Below are positions 1 to 10,069 of a DNA stretch of 64,000 nucleotides, one piece after another; within the stretch, counting starts at the first letter, position 1; every line of letters starts with the position of its first letter. The translations under genes and the position numbers were made by a program. The notes under the pieces were generated by a model. That model made no database searches, had not been told where the DNA came from, and saw nothing but the letters and a program-made list of their open reading frames with translations. Origin of the DNA: Neofusicoccum parvum (lineage: Eukaryota > Ascomycota > Dothideomycetes > Botryosphaeriales > Botryosphaeriaceae); NCBI GenBank assembly GCA_020912385.1, contig CP087208.1:2108001-2172000 (forward strand). The letters run 5' to 3'.

Positions 1-311
1 CTCGGCGGCGGCGCGCTCGATCGCTTGGTTGCGCTTGAGCTCCTCGGCAGCTATGGCGGCGTTGATGGCGTCGCGGTCGGAGGGTGTCGCCGGCGACGAT
101 GCGGCGGATGTGCGTTGTCGTTTGGTGGGCGGGCCGGTAGGTGTAGAGGGGGCGTCTTTGGGAGAGGGTTGTGACGCCGCGGCTCGTTGCATGAACTGCT
201 GGAATTCAATATCTCTGGACAGATGAGGTGGGGGGCCGGTGAGGCGAGGGAGTTTACCTTCATGGTGAGAAGCCGCGAAGACGCGACCTTGGGGGTGTTT
301 GGGGGCGCCAT
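1..311 (-). CDS. MPP6-like nuclear exosome cofactor (partial, 3' end outside window)
   Basis: The start codon is at 311-309 and the frame runs off the left edge. Exon 1 is 258-311, the intron 196-257 (GTAAAC...GCAG, 62 bp) and exon 2 195-1. Splicing in phase 0 joins ...SSRLLTMK to FMQRAAAS, giving the block LLTMKFMQR, the hallmark of the MPP6 family (human MPP6 has LLRMKFMQR near its N-terminus). The rest is a Ser/Thr/Pro-rich stretch with a KRQR basic patch, then an Ala/Glu-rich helix cut by the window. MPP6 proteins are small nuclear RNA-binding partners of the exosome and its Mtr4 helicase that help degrade or trim nuclear RNAs. The assignment rests on the short motif and its position near the N-terminus. 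Its 5' end faces the NDUFS6 gene across about 710 bp. Confidence 0.7.
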
Positions 312-1023
312 GTTTGCGGTCGTACGGGTGTGAGCTGCAGGTTTAGTATGGGGGATCGAGTCCGGCTACAGGTTGTCGTGTGAAGTAGCTTCCGTGGGTC
401 TGGTGGCCCTTATATGGATATGGGAATGTTGCTCAAAAGCGAGCTTGAGAGCGAAATGCGGAGGAGAGAGTTCCTGCCGCAAAATGATAGTTCGCGATGT
501 AAATTACAAGTGCTATCGATAAGATGTGTAATGTAACTTGACTGCGGAGTCAGCATTCCACGGTTGCCAGCCTTTCTTCGTGCAGCTGATTTTGACTCGC
601 AAAACATGGATAAAGGGTCCAGAATGCTAAATTGCATGCCATTGCATAGTTAAGATAACAGAGAAGGATCGACTTCTTACTAATTCCGACATCAAAAGCC
701 GAAGAGAATAACTAGTCTCTTAGGTAGAGGGGCGCCAAATTTCAAGCCAATTCCAAAATAACAACTATAGAAGGCTTGGCTGTCTAGTCCTCAGCTCGAT
801 ACCATGCAATGAAGACTACCTATCGCTGTGGAGAGCGAGTGTGTGGCTGCTAGAGCGTTGATACATTACAGTCCTGCACAGACCACCCGCAAACTCCAGC
901 CAACCGCAAGGCCGGGGAAGGCCATCACGCACCGCAGCACGACGTCCATCCGCACCTCGGGACGTCACACCCACCACCAGCACCACACCCACCTCTCCAT
1001 TCCCCCCGCAACCGCCAACCACA
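312..1023. other. Intergenic region between two divergent genes
   Basis: 712 bp separate the MPP6-like start and the NDUFS6 start. AT-richer DNA at about 400-800 is followed by a C-rich, CACC-rich leader just before 1024. I see no further gene; open frames here are short and unconserved. It must hold both promoters. Confidence 0.6.
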
Positions 1024-1985
1024 ATGCTCCGGCCCGCGACCCTCCGGCTGCGCGCGGCCGCCGCCGCGCCTTCCCGCGTCGCCCTCGCTGCCCGCCGCAC
1101 GTACGCGAGCAAGCAGCCGTCGCCGTCGGTCGACAGCATCCCGGCCAACGACCCGAACCCCAAGACGCCGGCGCCCAACGTGTCGGCGACGAACGCGGTG
1201 CCGACCAGCTCCGGGGGCAGCTCCGACCAGGCGCTGCAGGAGAGCGTGGCCGAGGCCGAGGCCATGCGCACCGCCCAGGCGCCCAACCGCTCCGCCGTCT
1301 GGAGCCGCAGCCAGAACCCGCGCGAGCGCGCCATGGCCGGCCCGAGGTTCGAGCAGACCATCATGGCGGACCAGGTACGTCGTTCTCCTGTTTGAGAAAG
1401 GTGTCGGATGAGGGGTGGTGGCGGGTGGACGGGAGGGAGGACGGAGGAGCAAGAGGAGAGATTGTGTTGTTGGTGGGCGGGTGTGGGACTCGGGGACAAG
1501 GAATTGGGGTCGAGTGTTGGAATTGGGCAAAGCAATTGCTGACACTGGCCATCCCGTACAGCCTCGCCCCCTCGCCGCCATCGACCTCATCCACAAGCAG
1601 CCCGTCCGCTGGGTCAAGGAGCGCAAGGCTTCATGTGACGGCGGCGGCGGCCCGCTCGGCCACCCTAGGATTTTCATCAACGTCGACAAGCCGAAGATTT
1701 GCTGGTGCACGTACTGCGGTGTTCCGTTCGTAAGACTCCCCGCTATCGCTTGGAGGCACAGTGGCTGCAGGAGCATTGAGTGCTCTAGATGCTGCGCTGT
1801 TGTATTGAAGTTATGGTACTCTTCATGTACTTTTGCTAACCAGATCATAACTGCAGGCGCACGAGCACCACAGGAAGACGATCGAGGCCTCAGACCAGCA
1901 GTCGTACCCGCTGGATCCCACCGGCCAAGAAGGAGAGGTTCAGTTCAGCCAGCAGGTTACCGACAAGCCGCTTGAGCAGCGGTGA
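1024..1985 (+). CDS. NDUFS6: NADH:ubiquinone oxidoreductase zinc subunit, NDUFS6 / 13 kDa type
   Basis: Three exons, 1024-1374, 1562-1729 and 1857-1985, both junctions in phase 0, give 215 residues. Intron 2 has a classic TGCTAAC branch site and CTGCAG acceptor. The Arg/Ala-rich N-terminus (about residues 1-30, ending in RRTYAS) looks like a mitochondrial presequence. The conserved core holds the zinc site of the CHCC family: a Cys just before a Gly run, a His in GPLGHPRIFIN, and two Cys in CWCTYCG. NDUFS6 sits in the peripheral arm of complex I on the matrix side of the inner membrane and is needed for late assembly of the N-module. The splice join GVPF-AHEHH rebuilds the family's C-terminal segment. 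It is transcribed away from the MPP6-like gene and its 3' end converges on hat2. Confidence 0.9.
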
Positions 1986-2421
1986 GCGTAGAACACCACG
2001 CTCAGATAAATTAGAGGCAATGATAGTGAAAACGGAGAAATTCGTAAAGGGTCGAATGTGTACATATAGGTGAATGTGCAATTTTCAATATTCGCCAGGA
2101 GGCGGATGCATTGTTTTAAGTCACTGGATCCCGAGGCTGAACATGTCTACTTCCTAAAGGATAGTCGCACCAGTCTTACTATCTCATCGGAGTCCCGACA
2201 GGGATTGAAACTACTTGAAAAGCTAAGCAATAATCGCATCTGTATTTTGGAGGATTCCTTGGATATCTGCCCAGTATTTGACATGCACTACCCCGTGATT
2301 TCTGCAGAATAAGCCATTTTCCTGCCCGCCCGATTACGAGCAAAGTAGCTCAATATTCAAGTCCCTTTCCGAACGCCATGCTCACACCATCCTATTGCAG
2401 TTGAAACCTTGCCACTCCACC
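1986..2421. other. Intergenic region between convergent genes
   Basis: 436 bp between the stop of NDUFS6 and the stop of hat2. A short open frame (2070-2312) has no recognisable content. It most likely holds both 3' untranslated regions. Confidence 0.6.
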
Positions 2422-4023
2422 TTACTCCGAGATGTCCCTGTTGGACACCTTCTTCTTCGGCACTTCCACAATCGTCCTTGCAGGCCTGAACACCTGCAAT
2501 TGGTTGTCCTCGGCGGCAGCGAGCATGACCCACGGGTCGTTCTTGTTCCAGCTGAAGTCGCACACGGCATTCGTGAAGCCACCGTGCATGAACAGACTGT
2601 GAGTGGAAAACTTGTCAGCGATTTCTGTCCTCGCAGAATTTGGGCGGTCAGAACTTACAGCTCCGGTGGGCCATCCTCGGCCTCCTCCTCAGTCTGCTCC
2701 TCCCCAATCTTGCTTGCATCCCACATCAAGATACGTTTGTCGTAGCTAGCACTGGCGAGGATGGAATGGTCCGTAGGATGCCACTCAAGGTTCATGACGG
2801 CCTGCGTGTGACCGTCAAAGCTGTGAATCTTCTTATCGAGGCAGCGCAAATCCCACATGGCAACCGTCTTGTCTGCGGAGCCGGTGACGACGATCGATTC
2901 CCATGCAGGGTGGAAGGCCACGCAGTTCACAGCGTCGTTATGGGTATGCTTCTTGTACAGGCCCTTCTTGTTAGTCTCTTGACGGAGGTCGAGGATCTGC
3001 AACGTCAGATCGTCGGATACAGTGGCAATCCAGTCCTTGTGCAGCGGATGGTGCTGCACGTCGTTGACGGTGGCGGTGTGGTGCGTGAACTTGCGAGCCG
3101 ACGAGATAGTCGAGTTGTTCTTGCTGAAGCCAGCTTTGGTATCCCATAGACGCACGGTTGTGTCCTGCGAACCGGTGACCAGCTGCCCCTCAACATGCGG
3201 GCTCCAGCTCAAGCCAAAGCCCTCCTCGCTATGTCCTTTCAATTCGATATCCGGGCTCACTTTGCCATTTAAGTCGGGGTTCATGCTGTGCTTGGTCCGG
3301 TCGAACACCAGAACCCTGCCGTCGGTGCACATGGTTGCGATGATATTCGGGTTCTGAGGCTGGTAGCGGGCCTTGTTTATTTCGCCAGGGTGGTTGATGC
3401 GCTGAATTATGTTGAAGCCAAAGGAGCCCTTCTTTCCAGCGCCATGGCCTCCAATCTCACCCTTCTGGTCGTCGAACTCGGCTGGCTCTGGAGCCTGCAT
3501 GGTGGGCACATCAATGCTCGCAATCTGGAGGTAATTTTGGGCCTGGTCTGACGTGTTTGTACCGAAGAGAATGCGATGCTGCGCGAGGTTCGAGCCCATT
3601 CTATTTCCGTATGAGCATTGAGCCTGAAGGGTCCTTCTCAGATAGTCTTACTCTCTCTTGTCCGGCAGCCATTGCGCAGTGAGGGTGGGCCACTCTAGGG
3701 CGCGGCTGCAATTTTGTGAGCGAGGCGCGTGGAACGGACGGACTGGGCGAAGAACTCACGCGTAGAGCATGTCGTAGAGCCATACCGAGTTCTTCTTCCA
3801 GATCTTGTATTCCTCGTTGGCGATCTTGGCCTCGAGGTGCTCATCCTCCTGGCGCTGCTGGTCTACGGCGTCTGCGATGTCACCAGACGTCAGTCAGAGG
3901 TCGTCCAGGCTGTCAAAGGTTGGCGCGGAAGCTGCAAGAGCAGGTTTGCCGGGCTGCGCGCTGCGGCGCGGGGGGCCGAGAGGGCGCGAGAGCAGCAGAC
4001 TTACCACTCATGTGTTCGTCCAT
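2422..4023 (-). CDS. hat2: Histone-binding WD40 protein, Hat2 / RBBP4 (RbAp48) family
   Basis: Five exons on the minus strand: 4023-4005, 3871-3760, 3705-3652, 3600-2659 and 2596-2422. All phases close and give 433 residues, the usual family length. The N-terminus ([33 protein letters not shown]) is the helix that binds histone H4 in RBBP4/7, Msi1 and Hat2. It is followed by WD repeats, with clear WD-type ends at VRLWD, LQILD, VAMWD and ILMWD; the last blade (AAAEDNQLQVF) lies in exon 5. These proteins chaperone H3-H4 and serve in the Hat1 acetyltransferase, CAF-1 and deacetylase complexes. Choosing Hat2 over the CAF-1 paralogue is based on general resemblance and is less certain than the family. 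The gene is head to head with XRN1, with 463 bp between start codons. Confidence 0.9.
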
Positions 4024-4486
4024 GGCTGCAGCTCTCAATTGGAGTGTCGTGGAGGCAGGTGTTGGCGGGGCGGAAGCTGGGTGCTGACGGCGGGCAGCGG
4101 ACGAAGAGCGTGACGCGCTGGGTCGCGTAGAGCTGGCAGCGGCGCGAGCAGGGGCATGGGCCGTTGCTGCGCTGTGCGCGGCTGTTCTCCGGCTGATCGG
4201 CGCGCCCGCAACTTGGACTCGACTGGTGATGCTACCGATATGTGTCGCCGCCGCGCCGCCGCATCCTTCCTCTCCTCGAAGACTCCGTGTCGCGACTCAC
4301 GATACCCCCGTTTTCTCTCCCCCCGCCTCCTACCCCAGGCTGTAGCCTTCCGAAGGCTGGGCCTTTTTCGAGTTTCCGCCCGCAGTCCTCTCGCCGCTTC
4401 TTGCCAGCGACCGCCAGCCTTGCTTCCTTCGCCCGCATTCGCTTTGCAATCGCTTCCCTTGGTCTCACTTGCCTTTCAGTGGCATC
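4024..4486. promoter_or_regulatory. Shared divergent promoter region of hat2 and xrn1
   Basis: 463 bp lie between the two start codons and contain no gene. On the XRN1 side the DNA becomes strongly pyrimidine-rich (about 4262-4480), as is common upstream of highly transcribed fungal genes. No specific binding site is claimed. Confidence 0.5.
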
Positions 4487-7400
4487 ATGGGTGTCCCCAA
4501 GTTTTTCAGATGGATGTCTGAACGCTATCCGGCCATCTCGCAGCTCATTGCCGAGAACCGGATACCGGAGTTCGACTGCCTCTATGTGCGTCAGCGCTGC
4601 CTACCCACCATCTCTCATTGCGCTGATTCAAGATCTAGCTCGACATGAACGGTATCATTCACAACTGCACGCACAATGACTCGGATTCGCCCACACATCG
4701 CATGTCCGAAGACAAGATGTTTATCGCCATCTTCAACTACATCGAGCACTTGTTCGGCAAGATCAAGCCCCAGAAGCTCTTCTTCATGGCTATCGACGGC
4801 GTCGCTCCGCGTGCGAAGATGAACCAACAGCGCGCTCGCCGTTTCAGGACTGCCCTAGACGCCGAGAATGCTAGAGAGAAGGCAATCAAGGAGGGTGTGG
4901 AGATGCCCGCGGAGCCTGCCTTCGACAGCAACTGCATCACACCCGGAACCGATTTCATGGCTAGGTTAACTCAGCACCTGAAGTATTTCATCAACAAGAA
5001 AGTTTCGGAAGACGTGGACTGGCAGGGCGTCGAGGTCGTCCTTTCCGGCCACGAGGTCCCCGGTGAGGGAGAGCACAAGATCATGGAGTACATTCGCCAG
5101 GCGAAGTCGCAGCCGGGCTACGACCCTAATGTCCGCCACTGTCTGTACGGCCTGGATGCCGATCTGATCATGCTTGGCCTTCTCAGTCACGACCCGCACT
5201 TCTGCCTGCTGCGAGAGGAAGTCACGTTTGGACGACAGAATCAGAAGAAGTCCAAGGAGCTGGAACATCAGAATTTCTATCTTATGCACCTTTGCATTGT
5301 TCGCGAGTACTTGGAGCTGGAGTTTCAGGAACTGGAACAGCCTGGCGCTTTGGATTTCCCCTTCGACATGGAACGCGTTATCGACGATTTCATCCTCATG
5401 GCTTTCTTTGTTGGAAACGATTTCCTTCCAAATCTACCGCATCTGCATATCAACGAGGGCGCCTTAGCGCTCATGTTCGGCGTCTATAAAAAGGTTCTGC
5501 CAAAGGCTAAGGGTTACATCAACGAGGGCGGTGTTATCAACCTGGAACGGTTGGGACTGCTTTTGGAGGAACTTTCCCATGTCGAATACCGCTTCTTCGA
5601 GGCAGAGAACGCCGATGCTGCCTGGTTCAAGGGCAAGCAGCTGGGACGCGAAGACGTCATGGAGCGCACAAAGAAGCGCGGAAAAGTTGTGATGAGCACA
5701 AAACAAAAAGAGATCTACAAAAAGATACGACAGTATGTCAACAGCCGTCCTTCCAATGGTGAAGGCGAGCCTTTGGATCTGCCTTCGACTCTGCCAGCCG
5801 GCGATCGAAAGTTCGTCGAAGAGCTGGCAGATAGTCTTCATCTTCAGTGGAAGACTGTGGAGGATGACCAAGGTGAACGCCATCTCCAGGTGGCGTTCCC
5901 GCCGAGCCTCAGAGATGACGATGACGAGGAGGAGGAAGATGAGGAAGCGCAGAACGCTATCCTCCGTATTTTCAAGCGTTATGACAACGCCCAAGTGGAA
6001 GACATTTCGCCCGATGAGGCCCAGGCGGAGATGAAGAAGAAGTATGATGAGAAGTTCTACGCCTGGAAGGACAACTACTACAAGTCGAAGTTGGAATGGG
6101 GCTTGGACAACAGAGAAGAGCTGAGGAAGTTGACGGAGAACTATGTGCAAGGTTTGCAATGGGTTCTTTTCTACTATTACCGCGGTGTGGCTTCATGGCC
6201 ATGGTACTATGGGTACCACTACTCTCCCATGATTTCCGGTAAGTCTTGCGAGCCAAGAAACTTGCAGTCAAATTTCAATTAACATATAGTAGATGTGAAG
6301 GAGGGCTTGAAGGCCGACCTCAACTTCAAGCTTGGCCAGCCCTTCCATCCCTACCAGCAGTTGATGGGTGTGCTTCCGGACCGAAGCAAATCCATCGTCC
6401 CCACTGCGTATCACGAGCTGATGACCAGTAAGGATTCTCCCATTATCGATTTCTACCCTCGTGATTTCGAGCTTGATATGAACGGCAAGAAGATGGAGTG
6501 GGAAGCCGTTGTGAAGATTCCGTTCATTGACGAAAAGCGATTGCTCCCTGCCATGGCTACCAAGGATCACCTCTTGAGCGAGGACGAGAAAAATCGCAAC
6601 GAGTTCGGTGTCACTCTTAAGTTCACCTACCAGCCTGATCTTGATTACGTATACCCGTCCTCCATCCCGGGGGTATTCCCCGACCTTCCGCACTGCCGTT
6701 GCGTGGAAAACATTTTCGAATTGCCCACGATGGATGGACTTGAGGTCTACATTGGACTGGTCAATGGAGTCAAGATGGGAGTTGATGCCCTTGCAGGCTT
6801 CCCAAGCTTGAAGGTCCTCCCTTTCCATGGAACGCTAGCCTTCCACGGTGTCAGTGTGTTCCAGCAAGAGAGCAGGAACGAAAGTATGGTGGTCAACTTG
6901 CTGGAGACGGAAGAACGCAACAAGGCTTCCCATGCGCAGAACAAGCTTGGCAAGGCTGTCCATATCGGGTACCCGTTCCTCAAGGAGGCCAAGGTTGTTA
7001 AAGTATCGGACGAGTTGTTCGATTACGTTGAAGAGAACGGGCAGGTTATTTCCATACCCCATGGCCCAAGGGAGATCTCGGACTGGAAGAAGAAGGCGAA
7101 TCGCATCGAGAATTTCTACAACAAGCGATTGGCTATGGACATTGGCGATGTCGAGTCTCTTGTGCATGTGGAAATGCTCAAGGGCCTCAGGAAGACCGAC
7201 GAAGGAGCTACTGTCAAGGAATACGGTATCATTCAAGGGCAAGAGATAGACTTCGCGACTCAGACGATCGTGAATGAGGTCGTCAGCGAGGACCAGCGTT
7301 TCCTTGAGAGAGCTGCAGTCCCCATAGAGGAAGAATTCCCCATCGGATCCAGGGCGTTCTTCCTCGGCGAGTTTGCCTATGGTCGGCCACTCGAGGTTCT

Positions 7401-8901
7401 GGGACACTTGGATCTGAAGGCGGAATGCTGGGTCCTTGTCGCAAAGGGAAAGGAGCTCGATTTTGGAAAGCAGATTGTGAAGAAGGCTGAGTCCCAGGCA
7501 AACTACCGCCCGTCTTATGCGGTGGCCCGGCAGCTGCACATGAACCCGCTCGCTCTCAGCAGGGTTACATCTTCGCTTTCGGTCAGCTCGAGCGGCCTCC
7601 GTCTTAACTTGGGACTGAATCTCAAGTTTGAGGGGAAGAAGCTCAAGGTTCTCGGATACTCCCGTAAGGGTGAAACCGGCTGGGAGTACAGTCCGAAGGC
7701 CATTGATCTCATTACGCAGTACATGATCAAGTTCCCGGAGTTTTTCGCTGTTCTACAGGCCAACCCTAAGGGCGACATCTACGAGGACACGGACTTCTAC
7801 CCTGAAGACATCGCCAAACAAAAGATGAAGGAGATTGGCGCATGGCTGAAGTCGATCGAGTCGAAGAAGTTTGAGAAGGTGCCCCTCGAGGCTGAGCAGC
7901 TCGATTCTGACGTAGTCAAGGAAATTGAGCAGGCTGCGGATTACTACCGCGACAACGGTCCTCAGACCGAGGGCAAGAAGATCAAGGGCGTCCCACGCCA
8001 GGCCCTTCTCAAGCCTTCGGATGCCGAGCAGCAGATCAGTGGACAGAGATTCTCTCTCGGCGACCGTGTGGTTTACGTTCAGGACTCCGGAAGGGTTCCG
8101 ATTGGGCAGCGCGGTACTATTGTTGGCATGACACGCACGCCGAGAACCACGCTCTTGGACGTCGTTTTCGACACCTCTTTCATGAGTGGCACTTCTCTTG
8201 GCGAACGCTGCTCGCCTTTCCGCGGATCTACTGTCCCAGCCACATCCGTTCTCAACGTTACCGACAAGCAATGCGTTGCGATGACATCGGCCGGTAACGC
8301 GAAGCGTCCACAGTCTACCTTCCAACCACTCACTGTTCAGAATGCCGCTTATGGTGCTCCGGGTCAAGCTCAACTATTTCCTGCAGGAGCACCGCCGCCA
8401 TTGGCTGGCTCTTTCAGAGGTGCTTTGTCCGGTCAGAACCGTGGTGGCTTCCGCGGCCGCGGACGTGGTGGAATCGGCTCTCAGGCCCAGCAGAACGGGA
8501 ACGGCGGTCAACAAAACGGCAACCTTGGACAGCAGCAAGAGCTTCCCATTCGTGGAGGACCGCCCAACGGCCCCGCCAATGGTACTTCGCGTGGTCGTGG
8601 TGGCGCAAATGGCTTCGCGCCTCGCGGCCGTGCGAACAACAACTTTGTGCCTCGTGGTGGCCGCGGGGGTGGCCGTGGAGGTTCAAACCAGCAGGGGTTC
8701 ACTGTCATCGACAATAGCGACCCGACGGATGGAATTGTCAAGAACAACCCCGACTTCCGCCCTCAAAACTACTCGAACGTTCCGCCGCCCACGACGCTGG
8801 ATGCGAATGCGTTCCGTGGCCGAGGTCGGGGCCGTGGATTCCGTGGCAACCGAGGCGCAGGTAGGGGTGGACGGGGTGGTGCACCGGCCCAGGCGCAGTA
8901 G
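4487..8901 (+). CDS. xrn1: 5'-3' exoribonuclease 1 (XRN1/Kem1)
   Basis: Three exons, 4487-4585, 4639-6238 and 6293-8901, encode 1,435 residues. Family numbering is kept exactly: D35, D86, E176, E178, D206 and D208 line the two-metal active site, and K93, Q97, R100 and R101 form the basic pocket that recognises the 5' monophosphate. The length and the long C-terminal half (XRN1-specific domains) fit cytoplasmic XRN1 rather than nuclear Rat1. An acidic run (about 477-487) marks the linker after the catalytic core. The last about 165 residues are rich in RGG/RGRG and Gln/Asn, a low-complexity tail likely to bind RNA and promote condensation. XRN1 degrades decapped mRNA from the 5' end. The third exon starts at GTG codon context within ...MISDVKEG, supported by the AG at 6291-6292. 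Confidence 0.95.
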
Positions 8902-10069
8902 CGGGGCTATGAAAGAGGGGTGGAATTGGCAGAGGCATGAATTGCGGCTATGCATGATAGACTAGATGGTGGAACTTGGCGTGGATTGGCATTCGATGTG
9001 CGGCGGATACCCATGATTTCGTTATGCGCAGGCCTTGGAGCGCCCGGACTGATCCGGACTGCTCAAGGGAGTGTACGGCTTGGGATTGAGCTGGAGGGAG
9101 AACGTGGTGTAGAAGGATGAGCTAGTCTATCATGATGAAACATTGTCCACCCCAATCCGCAGCTTTTGACAGGCGTCGGCAACAGAGCTGAGACTGGCTT
9201 GCGCGGCTCAGGTGGGGAAGGTGTAAACATCCGTGTCACAACCAAGCATCCGGCGGCCACTGCGCATCAACGGACGTGGCTGCCTTCATGTAGGACAGCT
9301 CGACGAGGCGTGCTAGTTTGGTGGAGTCCGTGGAGTTTTCGCTGGTCCGTGTTGTTGTTTTGGATGCGGTCTGTGTGCGGTGGGTAAGAGGCGGGTGACG
9401 TAAGGGGATCTGGACATCGGAGAAGCGCTCCACCCCGGCGGCAAGGGAGATATCTCCGTAGATAGAGTGTGTCTCCAGCAAGCCGCCCCTCCCCTCGGGG
9501 TGCGGGCAGCGCAGCTGAGGCCGGCGGCAGCGGCCAATTGGAGGCCGAGGACGGGTCGGCACCCCGCCCACGGCGACGCGCTGCGACAGTCGCGGCGGCA
9601 GGGGCGACACCGGCGCAGCGACGCGCCCGCCAGCACGAGTCCTCCTGTGTTGTCCGGCGGCGGGAGGGCGAGCGTGCGGTCAGCCCTACCGCGAGACCCC
9701 GGACAAAAGGCATGCCAGGGCGGTGAGCCGCCTCGCGCGCTAAAAACGCACGTCGTCGCCCAGTCAGGAAGTAGGTAAACACCGCCGAACTGCATCTCGA
9801 CCCGGTCCCGCTGCACTGCCAGCGCGCCTCCCCAACACCGCGCCCCCCACGCCTCCGCACGCCTGCAGCGCGAGGGCCTCCGCTCGCTGCCCGCCTCCGT
9901 CGCTCGTTTCCGCCGCCGCCCACGTCCACCGCCCACCGTCCGCCCGCGCGAAGTCCGCCTGCGAATGGCGAGTTCAGCTGCTGCCTCGAGACCGTCCCCG
10001 GCGATATAGCTTCGCATCCGCCCAGTCGCACCACAGCACGCCTGCAGCGCCGTCCGCCCGCTCGCCGCC
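8902..10069. other. Intergenic region, GC-rich toward the right
   Basis: 1.17 kb between xrn1 and cyk3. From about 9420 the DNA is very GC-rich, and long open frames appear on both strands (for example 9267-10490 minus). They show no known domain and overlap the cyk3 promoter and first exon, so I treat them as chance. It probably holds the xrn1 3' UTR and the cyk3 promoter and leader. Confidence 0.5.
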
